NCBI GenBank assembly: GCA_030450335.1
Contig: JAKDIS010000051.1
Span: forward strand, 1-16,892
Reading direction: 5' to 3'
Source: Corynebacterium sp.
GTDB lineage: Bacteria; Actinomycetota; Actinomycetes; Mycobacteriales; Mycobacteriaceae
DNA length: 16,892 nt
Below, in pieces: positions 13,958 through 16,892 of this stretch; position 1 is the first letter of the stretch, and every line of letters starts with the position of its first letter. The translations under genes were made by a program, and so were the position numbers. A model generated the notes under the pieces. The model searched no databases. It was given only the letters and a program-made list of their open reading frames with translations, and was not told the DNA's origin.

Positions 13958-14349
13958 GCCCGTCGGCGGGCGAACCTGCCCGCCCGTCCGGTGGAGGCGG
14001 CACCCGAGCCGTCCTGCTCACTGACGGGGCGGCCCTTGGCGTCGCGCATGCGCGGCTGCTCGGCCTCCACGAAGATGTCCTCCTCGTACTCGGCGGCGTC
14101 GTTCTCGAGGACGTCCAGCTCGTCGATCCCGTTTGTGCCGTTGACTCCGCGCACGTCGCGGAGCTCGCGCATGCGCGGCTCCGGGTCGATCCGGTCGGCC
14201 AGGGCCTTGCGACCGGCCTGGACGGCGCGACGCGTTGCCGGGGAGTTGACCGCAGCCTCGTAGCCGCGCCGGATCTGCTCGTAGCGGCGGCGTCCGGCCT
14301 TGGTGCCGAAGACGTATCCGGCGGCGGCTCCGATGACCAGCTGGATCAT
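13954..14349 (-). CDS. YtxH-like small membrane-associated protein
   Basis: 131 aa. The N-terminus MIQLVIGAAAGYVFGTKAGRRRYEQIRRG is a short hydrophobic segment followed by a basic helix, characteristic of actinobacterial YtxH-type proteins. Then come a helical stretch (to ~60), an acidic segment (ENDAAEYEEDIFVEAE, ~82-97) and a basic C-terminus ending RFARRRA. ATG 14349 is preferred because AGGAGA lies 8 nt upstream. An upstream in-frame start (14409) would add 20 residues lacking conservation. The function is unknown; YtxH proteins are general-stress envelope proteins in Bacillus. The stop codon TAA (13956-13954) overlaps the dnaG TAG. Confidence 0.8.
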   Translation of the reverse strand: MIQLVIGAAAGYVFGTKAGRRRYEQIRRGYEAAVNSPATRRAVQAGRKALADRIDPEPRMRELRDVRGVNGTNGIDELDVLENDAAEYEEDIFVEAEQPRMRDAKGRPVSEQDGSGAASTGRAGRFARRRA

Positions 14350-14449
14350 GAAAATTCTCTCCTGGTGCGTACTGGGGGCAGGACGGGCAAGGTGACGTTC
14401 GACCCCCACCCTACCCCGAGGACCTCACGCGACCGCGGGGAATCATCCG

Positions 14450-14487
14450 TATCCTCGTGGGCACCATAAAGTCACGGACATGAGGAG
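14450..14487 (+). promoter_or_regulatory. Possible promoter and RBS of the mycothiol dehydrogenase operon
   Basis: TATCCT at 14450-14455 is a possible -10. GAGGAG at 14482-14487 lies 9 nt before the GTG at 14497. There is no clear -35 and no recognisable operator. In particular, nothing resembles the CsoR-type site found at 16280-16296. Confidence 0.4.
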
Positions 14488-14496
14488 AGCAGCCAA

Positions 14497-15609
14497 GTGA
14501 GTACAACGGTCAAGGGAGTCATCGCACGCGGCAAGGGCGCCGAGGTGGAGCTGGTGGATGTGGTCGTCCCGGACCCCGGTGCCAACGACGTGGTCGTACG
14601 CGTGCAGTCCTGCGGGGTCTGCCACACCGACCTGGCCTACCGCGACGGCGGGATCAGCGACGACTACCCGTTCCTGCTCGGCCACGAGGCCGCCGGTGTC
14701 GTGGAGACCGTCGGTGAGGACGTCACCCACGTCGCCGAGGGCGACTTCGTGGTGCTGAACTGGCGCGCGGTGTGCGGGGAGTGCCGGGCGTGCAAGAAGG
14801 GTGAGCCGAAGTACTGCTTCGACACCTTCAACGCCTCGCGGAAGATGACCCTGGCCGACGGCACGGAGCTGGAGCCGGCGCTGGGCATCGGCGCGTTCGC
14901 GGAGAAGACCCTGGTCTACGAGGGCCAGTGCACGAAGGTCAACCCGCAGGCCGACCCCTCGGCCGTGGGGCTGCTGGGCTGCGGTGTGATGGCCGGGCTG
15001 GGTGCCGCGGTCAACACCGGTGAGATCAAGCGTGGCGAGACCGTGGCCGTCATCGGTGCCGGTGGTGTCGGCATGGCCGCGATCGCCGGGGCGAAGCTCG
15101 CCGGGGCGACGACGATCATCGCCGTGGACCTGTCGGAGGCGAAGCTGGAGCGGGCCCTGACGTTCGGTGCGACGCACACGGTCAACCCGTCCGACCTGTC
15201 CGGCGAGGGCACCGGGGAGGACCAGCCGGTGGTACAGGCCGTCCAGGAGATCCTCGGCGGGGTCGGTGCGGACGTCGTGGTCGACGCGGTCGGTCTGCCG
15301 GCGACGTTCACCCAGGCCTTCTACATGCGTGACCTCGCCGGACGTGTGGTGCTGGTCGGTGTGCCGACCCCGGAGATGACCCTGGAGCTGCCGTTCCTGG
15401 ACGTGTTCGCCCGTGGTGGGGCGGTGAAGTCCTCCTGGTACGGCGACTGCCTGCCGGAGCGGGACTTCCCGATGTACACGGAGCTGTACCTGCAGGACCG
15501 TTTCCCGCTGGGCGACTTCGTCGACGACCGGGTGGGCATCAACGACGTCGAGGCGGCGTTCGAGAAGATGAAGCAGGGTTCGGTGCTGCGTTCGGTGGTG
15601 GAGCTGTGA
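14497..15609 (+). CDS. S-(hydroxymethyl)mycothiol dehydrogenase (mycothiol-dependent formaldehyde dehydrogenase)
   Basis: 370 aa zinc-dependent medium-chain dehydrogenase. It oxidises the adduct of formaldehyde and mycothiol to S-formylmycothiol with NAD+, and related enzymes also reduce S-nitrosomycothiol. Catalytic zinc ligands are C39, H63-E64 and C162. The structural zinc lobe is C93-C96-C99-C107. The Rossmann motif GAGGVG is at 187-192, with VDLSEAKLE as the beta2 acidic end favouring NAD. Overall similarity to MscR/AdhE-type actinobacterial enzymes and the N-terminus [24 protein letters not shown] support the assignment over a generic alcohol dehydrogenase. The GTG start has a good SD. 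The TGA stop overlaps the GTG of the next gene, so the two are translationally coupled. The same two-gene order is known in C. glutamicum (from memory). Confidence 0.93.
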   Translation: MSTTVKGVIARGKGAEVELVDVVVPDPGANDVVVRVQSCGVCHTDLAYRDGGISDDYPFLLGHEAAGVVETVGEDVTHVAEGDFVVLNWRAVCGECRACKKGEPKYCFDTFNASRKMTLADGTELEPALGIGAFAEKTLVYEGQCTKVNPQADPSAVGLLGCGVMAGLGAAVNTGEIKRGETVAVIGAGGVGMAAIAGAKLAGATTIIAVDLSEAKLERALTFGATHTVNPSDLSGEGTGEDQPVVQAVQEILGGVGADVVVDAVGLPATFTQAFYMRDLAGRVVLVGVPTPEMTLELPFLDVFARGGAVKSSWYGDCLPERDFPMYTELYLQDRFPLGDFVDDRVGINDVEAAFEKMKQGSVLRSVVEL

Positions 15610-16274
15610 ACGCGCAGGGATCGACCGGGGTTTCGGGCAGCTCGGGTACCGGGCTGCGCATCGACCGGGTGGTGACCCACGGGGTCTTCGCCCTGGACGG
15701 CGGTGAGTGGGAGGTCGACAACAACATCTGGGTCATCGGTGACGATGACGAGGTGGTCGTCGTCGACGCCGCCCATGACGCCGACGCGATCGTCGACGCG
15801 GTCGGGGACAGGACGGTGCGTGGGGTGATCTGCACGCACGCGCACAACGACCACGTGACGGTGGCCCCGGAGCTGGCGGAGCGTCTGGACACGCAGATCC
15901 ACGTGCACCCGGGTGACCAGATGCTGTGGAACCAGACCCACCCTGGTGTGGGGCACGAGGACCTGGCGGACGGTCAGGTCTTCGACGTGGCCGGGACCCG
16001 GCTGCGGGTGATCAACACGCCGGGGCATTCGCCGGGGTCGTGCTGCCTGTACCTGCCGGAGGCGAAGGTGCTGCTCAGCGGCGACACGATGTTCGCCGGT
16101 GGTCCCGGGGCCACGGGGCGTTCGTTCAGTGACTTCGACACGATCGTCGAGTCGTTGCGGTCGAAGGTGTTGACGTTGCCGGGGGAGACCGAGGTGTACA
16201 CCGGTCACGGTGACGCGACGTCGATCGGTGACGAGGCACCGCACCTGGAGGAGTGGATCGCCCGCGGCTATTGA
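15606..16274 (+). CDS. Metallo-beta-lactamase-fold hydrolase coupled to mycothiol dehydrogenase
   Basis: 222 aa. The MBL metal site is complete: H78xH80xD82H83 (THAHNDH), H141 (TPGHSPGS), D160 (LLSGDTMF) and H201 (YTGHGD). This is the glyoxalase II-like arrangement that binds two metals. It begins at a GTG overlapping the preceding stop (GTGA). Coupling to S-(hydroxymethyl)mycothiol dehydrogenase suggests it hydrolyses a mycothiol thioester such as S-formylmycothiol, by analogy with S-formylglutathione hydrolase or glyoxalase II in glutathione users. That role is inferred from context and fold, not shown. The N-terminal 17 residues are Gly/Ser-rich and variable. The end of the gene overlaps the -35 of the csoR promoter. 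Confidence 0.9.
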   Translation: MNAQGSTGVSGSSGTGLRIDRVVTHGVFALDGGEWEVDNNIWVIGDDDEVVVVDAAHDADAIVDAVGDRTVRGVICTHAHNDHVTVAPELAERLDTQIHVHPGDQMLWNQTHPGVGHEDLADGQVFDVAGTRLRVINTPGHSPGSCCLYLPEAKVLLSGDTMFAGGPGATGRSFSDFDTIVESLRSKVLTLPGETEVYTGHGDATSIGDEAPHLEEWIARGY

Positions 16275-16299
16275 TCCGCATACCCTGCAGGGGTATTGT
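16271..16299 (+). promoter_or_regulatory. csoR promoter
   Basis: -35 TTGATC (16271-16276), 17-bp spacer, -10 TATTGT (16294-16299). The -35 overlaps the stop codon of the MBL gene. Transcription would begin near 16306 and leave a leader of about 30 nt with an SD AAGGAG (16325-16330) 6 nt before GTG 16337. Confidence 0.7.
16280..16296. promoter_or_regulatory. CsoR-type operator
   Basis: ATACCC-TGCAG-GGGTAT, 6-bp inverted arms around 5 bp. It resembles C/G-tract CsoR-family operators with TACCC/GGGTA arms. It fills the spacer and overlaps the -10 by 3 bp, so bound repressor would block RNA polymerase. This points to autoregulation of the gene that follows. Confidence 0.75.
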
Positions 16300-16336
16300 C
16301 GGGGGTGAAAGAAATATTTGGATGAAGGAGTGGGAC

Positions 16337-16753
16337 GTGCCTGAGAACCTGTTGACCGACGACGCTGTGGTCGGTGCTGACGCCGGCGCCGGTACTGACG
16401 CCGACAAGGGCGGCTGCGGCTGCGGCACCCACACCTCCGGTAGCGCCGGCGACGGGGTGGATGAGCAGGACGGTGTGCACGGCTACAGTGCGGACAAGAA
16501 GCGCTACCTCGCCCGGTTGAAGCGGATCGAGGGGCAGGTCCGTGGCCTGCACCGCATGGTGGACGAGGACACGTACTGCATCGACGTCCTCACCCAGGTG
16601 TCGGCGGTGCAGTCGGCGCTCAAAGGTGTTGCCCTGGCCCTGCTGGACGACCACATGCAGCACTGCGTGCTGCACGCGGCACAGCAGGGGGAGGACGAGG
16701 CGTTGGAGAAGCTCGACGAGGTCTCCGCGGCCGTCGGGCGGCTGTTGAAGTAG
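16337..16753 (+). CDS. CsoR/RcnR/FrmR-family (DUF156) metal-sensitive repressor, CsoR-type ligands
   Basis: 138 aa. The DUF156 four-helix core runs from ~50 to 138: YSADKKRYLARLKRIEGQVRGLHRMVDEDTYCIDVLTQVSAVQSALKGVALALLDDHMQHCV. The copper(I) triad of CsoR is present as C81, H106 and C110 (HxxxC), rather than the Glu usually reported for FrmR at the last position. DNA is contacted by the basic face of helix 1 (KKRYLARLKR). The first ~45 residues form an unusual extension rich in Asp, Ala and Gly that carries C27, C29 and H32 (GGCGCGTH), a possible additional metal site. GTG 16337 has an SD at 6 nt; ATG 16322 would place the SD inside the coding region. It lies 62 nt after the MBL gene but has its own promoter and operator. 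Copper sensing is the default prediction; formaldehyde or thiol sensing is possible from context. Confidence 0.9.
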   Translation: MPENLLTDDAVVGADAGAGTDADKGGCGCGTHTSGSAGDGVDEQDGVHGYSADKKRYLARLKRIEGQVRGLHRMVDEDTYCIDVLTQVSAVQSALKGVALALLDDHMQHCVLHAAQQGEDEALEKLDEVSAAVGRLLK

Positions 16754-16839
16754 GGGAGGGCTGGTGCGGAGTACTTCGGTATTCTCATTGACTGAGAGGC
16801 CCCGGGAGACGTGAACCTGGCGTCCCTCCAAGGCAAGAG
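16754..16839 (+). other. 86-bp leader-like stretch before terminator, no ORF seen
   Basis: TATTCT at 16780-16785 could serve as a -10, giving a short RNA of ~85 nt ending at the strong terminator at 16840-16877. No convincing -35 matches it. It may simply be the csoR 3' UTR. Confidence 0.25.
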
Positions 16840-16877
16840 GAACCCCCGGTCGGTGGCGACCGGGGGTTCTGCTTTTT
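16840..16877 (+). terminator. Strong intrinsic terminator after csoR
   Basis: A 13-bp perfect stem (16840-16852/16857-16869) with GTGG loop, followed by TGCTTTTT. It ends the csoR transcript and any small RNA started in the 86 bp upstream. Confidence 0.92.
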
Positions 16878-16892
16878 GTGGGGCCAGCGGGG

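Noticed and set aside
14414..14440. CCCCG...CGGGG stem before the mycothiol dehydrogenase as terminator or riboswitch
   Set aside because: Only 5 bp with a 17-nt loop and no T-run; common at this base composition.
1..16892. Prophage, defence island or toxin-antitoxin content
   Set aside because: No integrase, transposase, restriction, CRISPR or antitoxin-like gene is seen; the guanyl RNase is exported-type and lacks a neighbouring inhibitor, so it is not called as a toxin-antitoxin pair.

Overview
The window is a high-G+C actinobacterial chromosome segment, most probably from Corynebacterium or a close relative. Four things point there. Starts are GTG/ATG with frequent leaderless promoters. 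There is an S-(hydroxymethyl)mycothiol dehydrogenase, and mycothiol is an actinobacterial thiol. A 6C small RNA is present. From memory, the order recO-uppS-zur-glyS-(TPM protein)-dgt-guanyl RNase-dnaG matches the corynebacterial/mycobacterial core chromosome. I see no insertion sequence, prophage, integrase, CRISPR array or plasmid gene, so this is mainly a core housekeeping region.

Layout. 1-93: 3' part of tRNA-Gly(GCC) and its terminator. 94-299: intergenic, with a long imperfect inverted repeat. 300-932: DUF4282 membrane protein. 997-3702: recO, uppS (isoprenyl diphosphate synthase) and a ferritin-like/VIT1 iron transporter, tightly spaced on +. 3747-4163 (-): zur. 4164-4646: long intergenic region carrying a 6C-type small RNA with its own consensus promoter, then the glyS promoter. 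4647-6642: glyS and a tail-anchored protein of unknown function. 6663-7184 (-): RibD/DHFR-like reductase. 7293-9389 (-): large secreted TPM-domain coiled-coil protein. 9440-11450: YdcF/ElyC-like protein and dgt. 11459-11896 (-): guanyl-specific RNase (RNase Sa family) with an N-terminal membrane/signal segment. 11972-13957: dnaG. 13954-14349 (-): YtxH-like protein. 14497-16274: mycothiol-dependent formaldehyde dehydrogenase plus a metallo-beta-lactamase-fold partner. 16337-16753: CsoR-family repressor with its own operator-bearing promoter, followed by a strong terminator.

Functional themes. Information processing: recO, dnaG, dgt, glyS, tRNA-Gly. Envelope: uppS, YdcF-like, TPM protein, small membrane proteins. 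Metal and thiol/aldehyde homeostasis: iron transporter, Zur, CsoR, mycothiol-dependent detoxification.

The most notable observations are these: a 6C RNA between zur and glyS; a DnaG whose CHCC zinc-ligand set is reduced to one Cys; a CsoR with an extra N-terminal Cys/His cluster and a textbook operator, directly behind a formaldehyde-detoxification operon; a guanyl RNase with no visible barstar; a ferritin-like/VIT1 iron transporter convergent to zur; and a repeated promoter architecture in which the -10 box ends 7 nt before the start codon (leaderless mRNAs). None of these amounts to a wholly new system. The best candidates for new biology are the CsoR/mycothiol/MBL locus and the 6C RNA context.
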